From JAAAPF01 sp046541805 (GTDB taxonomy: Bacteria > Pseudomonadota > Alphaproteobacteria > Geminicoccales > Geminicoccaceae), in assembly GCA_046541805.1 (NCBI GenBank), contig JBKHCM010000096.1, positions 1 to 13,172 on the forward strand: a stretch of DNA of 13,172 bases, in the 5' to 3' direction. The notes under the pieces were generated by a model. That model saw only the letters and a list, made by a program, of their open reading frames with translations, was not told where the DNA came from and searched no databases. Positions within the stretch are counted from its first letter, which is position 1. Each line of letters opens with the position of its first letter. Of the stretch, positions 1 to 7,358 are shown in pieces. The position numbers were made by a program, and so were the translations under genes.

Positions 1-364
1 CGGTCGGACCACCGGCGTCGCCGCGCACGGCGAGATGCGCGCCCGCCAGCAGGACCCGGGTGGTGGCGCGCGCGCCCTTGTGACCCACCGCGTCGGCGAC
101 GCCCTGGACCAAGAGGGCGGCGCCCGCGTCCGGCGGCGGCCGACGCGCGGCGGCGGCGAGGCGGACGAAAACCGGCGTCTCGCGCCCGATGTCGGCGAAG
201 ACGCCGCCCAGCTCGCGTGCGTTCGCCGTCACCCGCGCCCGCAGCAGGTCGCCCTCGACGCCGCCGACGACGTCGACGAGCCGGAACGCCGCGAGGCCCG
301 CCGCGTCGACCACGCCGAGCTTCCAGCCGAAAGGACCGGGATCGACGACGAGGGTGCCGCTCAC
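1..364 (-). CDS. rng: Ribonuclease E/G family protein (N-terminal part, runs off the window)
   Basis: Only the first 121 codons are present; the gene continues beyond base 1. RNase E/G enzymes are single-strand endoribonucleases that process rRNA and turn over mRNA. The visible part matches the N-terminal S1-like RNA-binding region: EGDLLRARVTA corresponds to the family's GxIYxGRV strand, then FADIG, then LLVQG and the diagnostic GHKGAR[AL]TT segment, which in relatives reads xxKGARLTT. The start is GTG at 362-364, in a GTGA overlap with the maf stop (361-363), so translation is probably coupled. The order infA-maf-rng is standard in Alphaproteobacteria and supports the call. The S1 region looks diverged and short compared with E. 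coli RNase G. The catalytic DNase-I-like domain and the zinc-link cysteines lie outside the window, so rng versus rne cannot be decided; rng is inferred from gene order. Confidence 0.82.
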   Translation of the reverse strand, partial: MSGTLVVDPGPFGWKLGVVDAAGLAAFRLVDVVGGVEGDLLRARVTANARELGGVFADIGRETPVFVRLAAAARRPPPDAGAALLVQGVADAVGHKGARATTRVLLAGAHLAVRGDAGGPT

Positions 365-942
365 GGCTCCCGCCAGCCGGTACCGCGCAACAGCGCGAGC
401 GTCGTCGCGGTGGGCAGGCCCACGACGTTGGAGTAGCTGCCGTTGAGGGCGAGCACGAAGGCCTCGGCGCGGCCCTGGATGGCGTAGGCGCCGGCCTTGC
501 CGCGCCATTCGCCGCTCGCCAGATAGCGTTCGATCTCGGCGGGCTCGAGGCGCTTGAACCGCACCTGGGTCAGCTCGGTCTTGAGGCGCAGCTCGCCCCT
601 CGGCGGGGCGACGGCGACCGCGGTCCAGACCCGGTGGCGCCGGCCGCTCAAGAGCGCGAGGGCGCGGCGGGCCTCCTCGGCGCTTTCGGTCTGATCGAGG
701 ATGCGGCGCCCGCAGGCCACCACCGTGTCGGCGGCGAGCACGTGGCGCTCGCACTCCTGTGCGCCCACCGCGCGCGCCTTCGTCGCCGCGAGACGGCGGG
801 CGTAGTCGCGCGGGAGCTCGCCTCTTCGCACGCGCTCGTCGACCCCGGGCGGGACGACGGCGTCGGGTTCGATGCCGATCCGCCTGAGCAGGGCCAAGCG
901 GCGCGGCGACGACGACGCGAGCACGAGGCGGGACGCCGCCAC
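361..942 (-). CDS. maf: Maf-family nucleoside triphosphate pyrophosphatase
   Basis: 193 residues, normal Maf length. Maf proteins hydrolyse non-canonical or excess nucleoside triphosphates to monophosphates and pyrophosphate in the cytoplasm. Visible signatures: the phosphate-binding LASSSPRR (residues 8-15), Lys55 in RLAATKAR, the catalytic-base motif ADT (71-73), GKAGAYAIQG (148-157) and NGSYSNVVGLP near the C-terminus. The KAGAYxIQG and GSYxxVVGLP motifs fit the YhdE (dTTP/UTP-type) branch rather than YceF. One oddity: the position aligned with YhdE Lys82 (normally LxKP or LPKA) is Gln84 in ILDQTES, so a residue considered part of the active site is replaced. The GTG start at 940-942 directly follows the infA stop (943-945), and the 3' end overlaps rng by four bases, so it sits inside an operon. 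Confidence 0.93.
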   Translation of the reverse strand: MAASRLVLASSSPRRLALLRRIGIEPDAVVPPGVDERVRRGELPRDYARRLAATKARAVGAQECERHVLAADTVVACGRRILDQTESAEEARRALALLSGRRHRVWTAVAVAPPRGELRLKTELTQVRFKRLEPAEIERYLASGEWRGKAGAYAIQGRAEAFVLALNGSYSNVVGLPTATTLALLRGTGWREP

Positions 943-1161
943 TTACTTGAAGCGGTAGGTGATGCGGCCGCGGGTCAGGTCGTAGGGCGTCATCTCGACG
1001 GTGACGCGATCCCCGGTGAGCACGCGGATGCGGTTCTTGCGCATACGGCCGGAGGTGTGCGCGAGGATTTCGTGGTCGTTCTCGAGTTTGACGCGGAACA
1101 TCGCGTTGGGCAGCACCTCGGTGACGGTGCCGCTGAATTCGATCAGGTCTTCTTTGGTCAT
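943..1161 (-). CDS. infA: Translation initiation factor IF-1
   Basis: 72 residues, exactly the usual bacterial IF-1 size. IF-1 binds the A site of the 30S subunit and assists IF-2 and IF-3 during initiation. The protein is a single S1/OB-fold: KEDLIEF at the start, then GTVTEVLPNAMFRVKL, HTSGRMRKNRIRVLTGDRV and the ending TPYDLTRGRITYRFK, nearly identical to alphaproteobacterial IF-1. The frame is open eight codons further upstream, but ATG at 1159-1161 is the right start: it gives the canonical N-terminus and has GGAGAGGG at 1163-1170 just upstream. It precedes maf with no gap. The 111-base spacer behind the phosphatase gene suggests infA may have its own promoter; I could not identify one. 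Confidence 0.98.
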   Translation of the reverse strand: MTKEDLIEFSGTVTEVLPNAMFRVKLENDHEILAHTSGRMRKNRIRVLTGDRVTVEMTPYDLTRGRITYRFK

Positions 1162-1235
1162 ACCCTCTCCCGTTGCGGAGCGCACGACGCCATCGCCGGC
1201 GCGGACGCGGTCGTCGCGGACATGCCGCCTGCTAC

Positions 1236-1260
1236 GCGGCGAATCAAGCGGACTCGCCGC
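1236..1260 (-). terminator. Perfect 7-bp inverted repeat between phosphatase gene and infA (possible hairpin)
   Basis: GCGGCGA at 1236-1242 and TCGCCGC at 1254-1260 are perfect inverted repeats with an 11-base loop. They begin 13 bases past the phosphatase stop codon in the transcribed direction. No T-run follows on the minus strand, so this is not a classical intrinsic terminator. In DNA this GC-rich a 7-bp match could be chance. Confidence 0.2.
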
Positions 1261-1272
1261 AGGCCTCCTGTC

Positions 1273-1716
1273 TCACGGCGCGGGTGAGCCGGCCGGTGGG
1301 AAGCGGTGGTAGATACGGTCCATAAGCGTATCGCGCAAAGCGCGATATGCCGCGAGCCGCTGGGCGCGGCTCCCCTCGACCAGGCTGGGATCCGGCATCC
1401 GCCAGAACTCGACGTCGACCGCGGCGTCGCGCATGAATTCGACGGCGCGGTGGTGCGCCTCCGGCGACAGCGAGACCACGATATCGAAGAAGTCGTCTGC
1501 CAAGTGATCGAAGTCCTGGGTGACGTGGCCCTTCAAGGGGATGCCGACCTCGTCGAGGACTTCGGCGACCAGCGGGTCGAAGTCGCCGGCGCGCACGCCC
1601 ACACTGTCCACGTAGATGCGGCGGCCGTGGAAGAACTTCAAGATGGCGGCCGCCATCGGCGAGCGGATCGCGTTCATGGTGCACGCGAACAGCACGCTGC
1701 CGGGCAGCTCGGCCAC
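1273..1716 (-). CDS. Low-molecular-weight tyrosine-phosphatase / arsenate-reductase-like protein
   Basis: 147 residues, typical for the LMW-PTP fold. The signature loop C(X)5R-S is CTMNAIRS, with nucleophile Cys12, Arg18 and Ser19. The general-acid loop appears as MPDPS, with Asp109-Pro110. The family hydrolyses phosphotyrosine through a cysteinyl-phosphate intermediate, and relatives reduce arsenate. The conserved copy between UPF0262 and infA in Alphaproteobacteria has no firmly assigned substrate, to my knowledge. The presumed start is GTG at 1714-1716, five bases beyond the UPF0262 stop, with a GAGG-type site overlapping the end of that gene, so the two are probably translated from one message. 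I see nothing that separates a phosphatase from an arsenate-reductase role: there are no ars neighbours and the Arg/Asp pair is intact, so phosphatase is preferred. Confidence 0.87.
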   Translation of the reverse strand: MAELPGSVLFACTMNAIRSPMAAAILKFFHGRRIYVDSVGVRAGDFDPLVAEVLDEVGIPLKGHVTQDFDHLADDFFDIVVSLSPEAHHRAVEFMRDAAVDVEFWRMPDPSLVEGSRAQRLAAYRALRDTLMDRIYHRFPPAGSPAP

Positions 1717-1720
1717 CGCC

Positions 1721-2211
1721 TCAACCGCGGATGTGAAGAACGCAGACGAGGGTGAACAGTCGGCGCGCCGTGTTGTCGTCCATCTCGATGCGGTCGGCGA
1801 GCGCGTCCTTCAGCTGCTCGGAGCCCTCGTTGTGCAGACCGCGCCGGGCCATGTCGAGCGATTCGATCCGGCTCGGCGTCGCCGTCTTGATCGCGTTGTA
1901 GTAGGTTTCGCAAACGAAGAAGTAGTCCTTGACGACGGCGCGGAACGGTCGGACCGGCAGGCGCAGTTTGACCGGTTCGCCCTGCGCGGGGCGCACCTCG
2001 ATGATCAAGGTCGCGTCCTTGAGCCCCAGATGCAGCGCGTAGGGGCCGTCGGGCCCCTGGCGCAGGTGGAAGTAGTTCGCCTCCAAGAGGTCGAACATCG
2101 CCACCTGCCGCTCGTGTTCCACCTCGGCCGACCAGCGCACCAGGGACTCGTTGTCGAGCGTCACGCCGGTGATGCGCGTCGGTCCACTCGCCTTGGCGAG
2201 CCGCTTCGCCG

Positions 2212-2215
<4 letters not shown>
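1721..2215 (-). CDS. UPF0262 family protein
   Basis: 164 residues, the normal length of this alphaproteobacterial family of unknown function. It is recognised by a highly conserved C-terminal half: VKDYF (residues 96-100), CETYYNAIKTATPS (102-115), IESLDMARRGLHNEGS (117-132) and DNTARRLFTLVCVLH (147-161). The N-terminal half carries IEHER-like EVEHERQVAMFDLLE (31-45). No signal peptide or membrane segment is visible, so it should be cytosolic. The start is ATG at 2213-2215, overlapping the murA stop (2212-2214) as ATGA, and the phosphatase gene begins five bases after its stop. Coupled translation with murA and the phosphatase is likely. In many relatives hisD lies between murA and this gene; here it does not. 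Confidence 0.93.
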
Positions 2216-3477
<1,262 letters not shown>

Positions 3478-3554
3478 CGTACCTCGTCGGGGCTGGGGAC
3501 AGTCTTGTAGGCGAGGCCCGAGGCCGGCTCAACCGCCGAGCGCCGCCGCGGCCG

Positions 3555-3728
3555 CTATTCCGCCTCGTCCCGCGTCGCCGCGCTCGCCTCGGCCCGACGC
3601 GCCGCCCGCGCCCGGGCCCGGGCTTTGCGCTTTTTGAGGTTCTCGCGCATCGCGCGCGCCACCTCGTCGGCATGCGCCTCACGCCCCCGCCGCGCCGGCG
3701 CCGGCTTCGGCGTACCGTCGTCGCCCAT
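3555..3728 (-). CDS. Small highly basic hypothetical protein upstream of murA
   Basis: 57 residues, rich in Arg, Lys, Ala and Glu. The centre, residues about 27-44, reads MRENLKKRKARARARAAR and looks like a charged helix. There is no signal peptide, cysteine or membrane segment. The start at ATG 3726-3728 is chosen because GGAGGAGAG lies at 3733-3741, four bases upstream; the frame stays open 18 codons further up but without that support. Similar short proteins with an LRxNLxRRKAQARxR core occur next to murA in other Rhodospirillales, as far as I recall, which supports a real gene, but I know no function. A nucleic-acid or ribosome-associated role would fit the charge and is only a guess. It lies 77 bases upstream of murA in the same direction and could lead that operon. 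Confidence 0.72.
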   Translation of the reverse strand: MGDDGTPKPAPARRGREAHADEVARAMRENLKKRKARARARAARRAEASAATRDEAE

Positions 3729-3745
3729 GGCACTCTCCTCCACCC

Positions 3746-3774
3746 TTGCGGGCCTGCGACACGCGTGGCATATC
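3746..3774 (+). promoter_or_regulatory. Candidate promoter for tRNA-Thr
   Basis: TTGCGG at 3746-3751 and CATATC at 3769-3774 are separated by 17 bases and lie 37 bases before the mature tRNA, leaving room for a short 5' leader. The -10 element overlaps GCATAT (3768-3773), which shares ATAT with the alphaproteobacterial CTATAT pattern. This is the only AT-containing patch between the divergent small gene and the tRNA. Assigned by eye; a moderate match only. Confidence 0.4.
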
Positions 3775-3811
3775 GCACGCACTCGCGCTCGGGGCCAGCC
3801 GCCCCGCCGAC

Positions 3812-3886
<75 letters not shown>

Positions 3887-4100
3887 TTTGCGAGGGCCCG
3901 TCGCGGTGCGGCCCGGCGTGCGCGACTGGCGAACGCGGCCTCGGCCGCTGTGGCTCTTCCTCGACCTGTCGGTTTCTTGCAACGACCACCGTCGCGCGCG
4001 CAATTCGTCACGATGACGCGCGGCGCGCGGCGGCATGGAGGCCGGGGTTCGTCAGCCGCGTCGTCCGCTCGAAGCGGCGCACGCGCAGGAGGACCGAAGA
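3887..4100. other. Gene-poor stretch downstream of tRNA-Thr
   Basis: No convincing gene is seen. GCGGC-CTCG-GCCGC at 3935-3948 could fold as a small hairpin, but no T-run follows directly, so I do not call it the tRNA terminator. A pyrimidine-rich patch follows at about 3950-3976. Open frames across the region lack a ribosome binding site and have protein-like composition only through high GC. Confidence 0.5.
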
Positions 4101-4310
4101 ATGGTCACGCCCGAGGACAGCGACCAACGCGCCGCCGCGAGCCGCGCGCGCGCCGGCGTTGCGACGCACCCGGAACGACAGCGCGCCCGCCGGCCGACCC
4201 TCTGGCGCGCCCCCGGCATCGCGCTGCTAACGGTCCCCACCGCGCGCGAACGCTCGAGCAGCGAGGATTTCGAGGCCGCACCCCGCGACGTGTCCACCGC
4301 CGAGGGCTAA
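4101..4310 (+). CDS. Possible small protein of 69 residues, unknown
   Basis: I do not recognise this protein and its reality is uncertain. In favour: AGGAGG at 4087-4092 lies eight bases before ATG 4101-4103; the frame ends in TAA; counted by hand, third-position GC (about 88%) exceeds first (about 77%) and second (about 67%), the order expected for a GC-rich coding frame. It is Arg/Ala-rich and polar, with one short hydrophobic patch LWRAPGIALLTVP around residues 34-46 and an acidic C-terminus. That patch is too short for a secure membrane segment, and no signal peptide is seen. It converges on the aapJ-like gene, ending 17 bases before that gene's stop. Against: no recognisable family and isolated position. 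A longer version starting at 4035 lacks a binding site. Confidence 0.38.
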   Translation: MVTPEDSDQRAAASRARAGVATHPERQRARRPTLWRAPGIALLTVPTARERSSSEDFEAAPRDVSTAEG

Positions 4311-4327
4311 CCGGCGCCAGCGACCGC

Positions 4328-5335
4328 TCACCGCAACGGCGGCGGATAATGCAATCCCCCGTCGCGCCAAAGCGCATTGGGGCCGCGCTCCAGGCCCACC
4401 TCCGAGCCGGGTCCAAGATGCCGGGCGAAGAGCTCGCCGTAATGCCCGCCGGCGGCGACCGCGCGGCGTGTCCAGCCCGGTTCCAGGCCGAGCCCGCGGG
4501 CCACCTCACGGTCGCCGTCGAGGACGCCGTCGCCAGCGCCGTCCGCGCCGGCGGCCCGGTCTTGGTCGAGGCCGACCTCCTCGGCCACGAGCAACGCCAT
4601 GTGGACCCATCGCACGACGTCCGCCCAGGGCGGATCGCCGCCGGCCACGGCGAGCGCCAGCGGCTCCTTGGCCACCAGCTCCGGCAGGATCACGTGCTCG
4701 TCGGGCGCGTCGAGCCCGCTGCGGCCGAGCGCCAAGCGCCGACGCGTGGTGCTGACGGCGTCGCACAACGCCTCGTCGTAGGCCGCGAACATGTCGGCCG
4801 CGGCGCGGAACATGAGCACCACGTGCTCCATCAGATGGCGCGCGAAGAACGCCTCGAGACGGGCGATCGAGCCGTCGCCGGCGAGCACGCAGATGCGCGC
4901 CCCGTCGAGTTCGAGCGCGCTGCGCACGCCGAGCGCGCGCGGTACGAGGAAGACTTGTCCATCATAGAACGTCACCGCCGGAAACTCGAGGCCGCCGGCG
5001 TCGCGGCCGGCGGTCCAGGGGGTCCCGTCGGCGAGCACGTCGATGCTGCCGCGCGCCAAGGCGGCCGCACCGGCGCCGTCGTTCAACGCGACGAACCGGA
5101 CCGCCTCGGCGTCGGCGAGGACGGCGGCGGCGATCGCCCGGCAGTAGTCGATCTCGAAGCCGGTCCACCGCCCGGCGTCGTCGCGCGTCGCAAAGCCCGA
5201 CACCGCCGCGGCACTGACCCCGCAGCGCAAGGTGCCGCGCGCGGTCACCTCGGCGAGCGTGCCGGTCGCCGCCGCCGCGGCGCTCGCGCCCAGCGCCAGG
5301 AACACCGCGCCGGCCAGGCGCGCGATCCGCCCCAT
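4328..5335 (-). CDS. AapJ-type periplasmic amino-acid-binding protein (orphan, diverged pocket)
   Basis: 335 residues, close to AapJ, the binding protein of the general L-amino-acid ABC transporter. The N-terminus is a Sec signal (positive MGRIAR, then a hydrophobic stretch to about residue 22, AAAA cleavage region). Family landmarks: GTLAEVTARGTLRCGVS (residues 25-41), GFEIDYCRAIAAAV (59-72), FYDGQVFLVPRALGV (123-137), LELDGARICV (141-150), ILPELVAKEPLALAV (216-230), HYGELFARHLGPGS (298-311) and the ending ALWRDGGLHYPPPLR. Four cysteines (38, 65, 149, 191) match the family. Pocket positions differ: the domain-II phosphate-like loop, usually SGTTTE, reads AGDGSI (152-157), and the usual TTD that binds the alpha-amino group reads STTRRR (195-200). 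Ligand may therefore differ or binding may be lost. No aapQMP genes are adjacent. The start is ATG 5333-5335 with GGAGGAGG at 5339-5346. It is divergent from metC. Confidence 0.88.
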   Translation of the reverse strand: MGRIARLAGAVFLALGASAAAAATGTLAEVTARGTLRCGVSAAAVSGFATRDDAGRWTGFEIDYCRAIAAAVLADAEAVRFVALNDGAGAAALARGSIDVLADGTPWTAGRDAGGLEFPAVTFYDGQVFLVPRALGVRSALELDGARICVLAGDGSIARLEAFFARHLMEHVVLMFRAAADMFAAYDEALCDAVSTTRRRLALGRSGLDAPDEHVILPELVAKEPLALAVAGGDPPWADVVRWVHMALLVAEEVGLDQDRAAGADGAGDGVLDGDREVARGLGLEPGWTRRAVAAGGHYGELFARHLGPGSEVGLERGPNALWRDGGLHYPPPLR

Positions 5336-5463
5336 CCACCTCCTCCGCTTGCGAGCCGTGCCGGCGCGACGGGTGCACGGTCAGGGCGCGCTTGCCAAGG
5401 CCTCACGCATCGCCCAACCCTCCGACAGCGCAGCGCCCGCACGCCAACGAAGAGGAGAGCTTC
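5336..5463. promoter_or_regulatory. Shared divergent intergenic region between aapJ-like gene and metC
   Basis: These 128 bases separate two start codons that point apart, so promoters for both genes must lie here or in the neighbouring coding ends. Two strong ribosome binding sites mark its edges: GGAGGAGG for the minus-strand gene (5339-5346) and AGAGGAGAG for metC (5451-5459). No clear -35/-10 pair, operator repeat or riboswitch fold is visible by eye. Confidence 0.55.
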
Positions 5464-6618
5464 ATGCGCGATGCGACCCGGCTCGTCACCGGCGGCCGTC
5501 ATCACCCCGACGAGCCGCATCTCGTCAACCCGGCGGTCCATCGCGGCTCGACGGTCCTGTTCCCGTCGCTCGCGGCGCTCGAGAACCGCGGCCGCGAGAG
5601 CCGCCTCACCTACGGCCGCAACGGTACACCCACCACCTTCGCGCTCGAGGACGCCTTCGCCGAACTGGAGGGCGCGGACGGCTGTGTCGTCGCCGCCAGC
5701 GGCAAGGCGGCGATCGCGGTGGCGCTCACCGCCCTGGTCCAGGCCGGCGACCACGTCCTCGTCACCGACAACATCTACGCCCCGAGCCGGCATTACTGCG
5801 ATCGCGTGCTCAAGCGCTTCGGCGTCGAGACCACCTACTTCCCGCCGATGATCGGCGCCGACATCGAACGGCTGATGCGCCCCGAGACCAAGCTCGTCTT
5901 CACCGAGAGCCCGGGCTCGCAGACCTTCGAAGTCCAGGACGTGCCCGCCATTGCCGCCGTCGCGCGGCGCCACGGCGTCTACACGCTGATGGACAACACC
6001 TGGGCCACGCCGCTCTTCTTCCGCCCGTTCGACCACGGCGTCGACGTCTCGATCCACGCCGGCACCAAATACGTCGTCGGCCATTCCGACGCGATGCTGG
6101 GCCTCGTCACCTACAAGGGCGACGTCGGCAAGGCGCTGGACGCGGGCGTGAAAGATCTGGGCTGTCCCGCCGGACCGGACGACTGCTGGCTGGCGCTTCG
6201 GGGCCTGCGCACGATGGGCGTCCGCCTACGGCAGCATCAAGAGGCGGCCCTGGAGATCGCGCGCTGGCTCGAGACGCGCCCGGAGGTCACTCGGGTGCTC
6301 CACCCGGCGCTGCCGGCCTGTCCCGGCCACGCCGTCTTCCAGCGCGATTTTCTCGGCAGCTCGGGGCTGTTCGGTTTCGTCATGGCGCCCTGCGCGGAGA
6401 CGGCGCTCGCGGCCATGCTCGATCCGATGGAGCTCTTCGGCATGGGCTACAGCTGGGGCGGCTACGAGAGCCTGTTGATCCCGACCTGGCCGCACCGCAC
6501 GGCCGAGGCGTGGAGCGATCGCGGCCAGGCCATGCGCATCCACGTCGGTCTCGAAGACCCGGACGACCTCATCCGCGACCTCGCGGCCGGCTTCGATCGG
6601 CTGCGCGACGCGGCCTAA
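5464..6618 (+). CDS. metC: Cystathionine beta-lyase
   Basis: 384 residues, normal for the Cys/Met-metabolism PLP enzyme family. The enzyme cleaves cystathionine to homocysteine, pyruvate and ammonia, the penultimate step of methionine synthesis by transsulfuration. Motifs: TYGRNGTPT (residues 49-57, PLP phosphate contact from the neighbouring subunit), SGKAAI (79-84), TDNIYAPSRHYCD (101-113, with the stacking Tyr105), MDNTWATP (176-183, Asp177 contacting the pyridine nitrogen) and SIHAGTKYVVGHSDAMLG, where Lys202 should form the Schiff base. The C-terminal MRIHVGLEDPDDLI is diagnostic. SGKAAI replaces the more common SGLAAI. The start is ATG 5464, supported by AGAGGAGAG at 5451-5459; the open frame further upstream lacks homology. 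Related gamma-synthases are less likely because the alphaproteobacterial MetC pattern fits throughout. Its stop overlaps the tlyA stop in the opposite strand. Confidence 0.94.
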   Translation: MRDATRLVTGGRHHPDEPHLVNPAVHRGSTVLFPSLAALENRGRESRLTYGRNGTPTTFALEDAFAELEGADGCVVAASGKAAIAVALTALVQAGDHVLVTDNIYAPSRHYCDRVLKRFGVETTYFPPMIGADIERLMRPETKLVFTESPGSQTFEVQDVPAIAAVARRHGVYTLMDNTWATPLFFRPFDHGVDVSIHAGTKYVVGHSDAMLGLVTYKGDVGKALDAGVKDLGCPAGPDDCWLALRGLRTMGVRLRQHQEAALEIARWLETRPEVTRVLHPALPACPGHAVFQRDFLGSSGLFGFVMAPCAETALAAMLDPMELFGMGYSWGGYESLLIPTWPHRTAEAWSDRGQAMRIHVGLEDPDDLIRDLAAGFDRLRDAA

Positions 6619-7358
6619 GCCTCGGGCTTGCGCGCCACCACGAGGAACTCGCGGTTGCCCTTGGGGCCGGTGATCGGGCTGGGCGCGATGCCGTCCACCG
6701 CCCAGCCCATGTCCTCGGTGAGCCAGGCACGGATGCGGGCGCACACGGCCTCGCGCACCGCCGGATCGCGGACGACGCCGCCCTTGGCGACCTCGCCGCG
6801 TCCGGCCTCGAACTGCGGCTTGATCAGCGCCACCAGCACGGCACCGGGCCGCGCCAGGGCGAGCGCCGGCGGCAGCACGAGGGTGAGCGAGATGAAGCTG
6901 GCGTCGCAGACGACGAGGTCGACCGGCTCGGGGACGTGGTCGCGGCTCAGCTGGCGGGCGTTGGTGCGTTCCCGCACGACCACGCGCGGATCGTGGCGCA
7001 GCCGCGCATGCAGCTGGCCGTGGCCGACGTCGACGGCGTAGACCCGCGCCGCACCACGGGCCAGCAGCACCTCGGTGAAGCCGCCGGTGCTGGCGCCGAC
7101 GTCGAGGGCGACGGCGCCTTCGGGATCGAGCCGGAAGTGGTCGAGCGCGGCGATGAGCTTCAAGGCGCCGCGGCTGACCCAAGCGCCGGTGCGCCGGCGG
7201 ATCTCCACCGCGAGGTCCGAGGCGACCGGCTGGCCCGGCTTCTCCAGCCGCTGCTCGCCCGTGAACACCTCACCCGCCAGCACCATCGCCTGGGCGCGGC
7301 TGCGGGTCAGGGCGAGACCGCGGTCGACGAGCAGCTGGTCGAGGCGGATCTTGGTCAC
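6615..7358 (-). CDS. tlyA: TlyA family rRNA (cytidine-2'-O)-methyltransferase / hemolysin-A-like
   Basis: 247 residues. TlyA proteins use S-adenosylmethionine to 2'-O-methylate ribosomal RNA cytidines (23S C1920, and in some types 16S C1409). An N-terminal S4 RNA-binding domain is seen at residues about 4-64 (IRLDQLLVDRGLALTRSRAQ), followed by an FtsJ-like Rossmann methyltransferase: DVGASTGGFTEVLL (86-99) for SAM binding, CDASFISL (151-158), IKPQFEAGR (179-187) and GPKGNREFL (231-239). Lys67, Asp152, Lys180 and Glu238 sit where the FtsJ-type catalytic tetrad is expected. The short N-terminus is closer to type I TlyA, which methylates only 23S. The start is GTG 7356-7358, overlapping the sulfotransferase stop as GTGA, so it is probably translated by coupling. 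The hemolysin name is historical. In many relatives it neighbours dxs, which is not here. Confidence 0.93.
   Translation of the reverse strand: MTKIRLDQLLVDRGLALTRSRAQAMVLAGEVFTGEQRLEKPGQPVASDLAVEIRRRTGAWVSRGALKLIAALDHFRLDPEGAVALDVGASTGGFTEVLLARGAARVYAVDVGHGQLHARLRHDPRVVVRERTNARQLSRDHVPEPVDLVVCDASFISLTLVLPPALALARPGAVLVALIKPQFEAGRGEVAKGGVVRDPAVREAVCARIRAWLTEDMGWAVDGIAPSPITGPKGNREFLVVARKPEA

Noticed and set aside
217..1287. Long plus-strand open frame across maf, infA and the start of rng
   Set aside because: It lies antisense to three well-recognised genes, shows no motif, and arises from scarcity of stop codons in GC-rich DNA.
3935..3948. Intrinsic terminator after tRNA-Thr
   Set aside because: The small GC hairpin is followed by mixed pyrimidines, not a T-run, and the palindrome is expected by chance at this GC.
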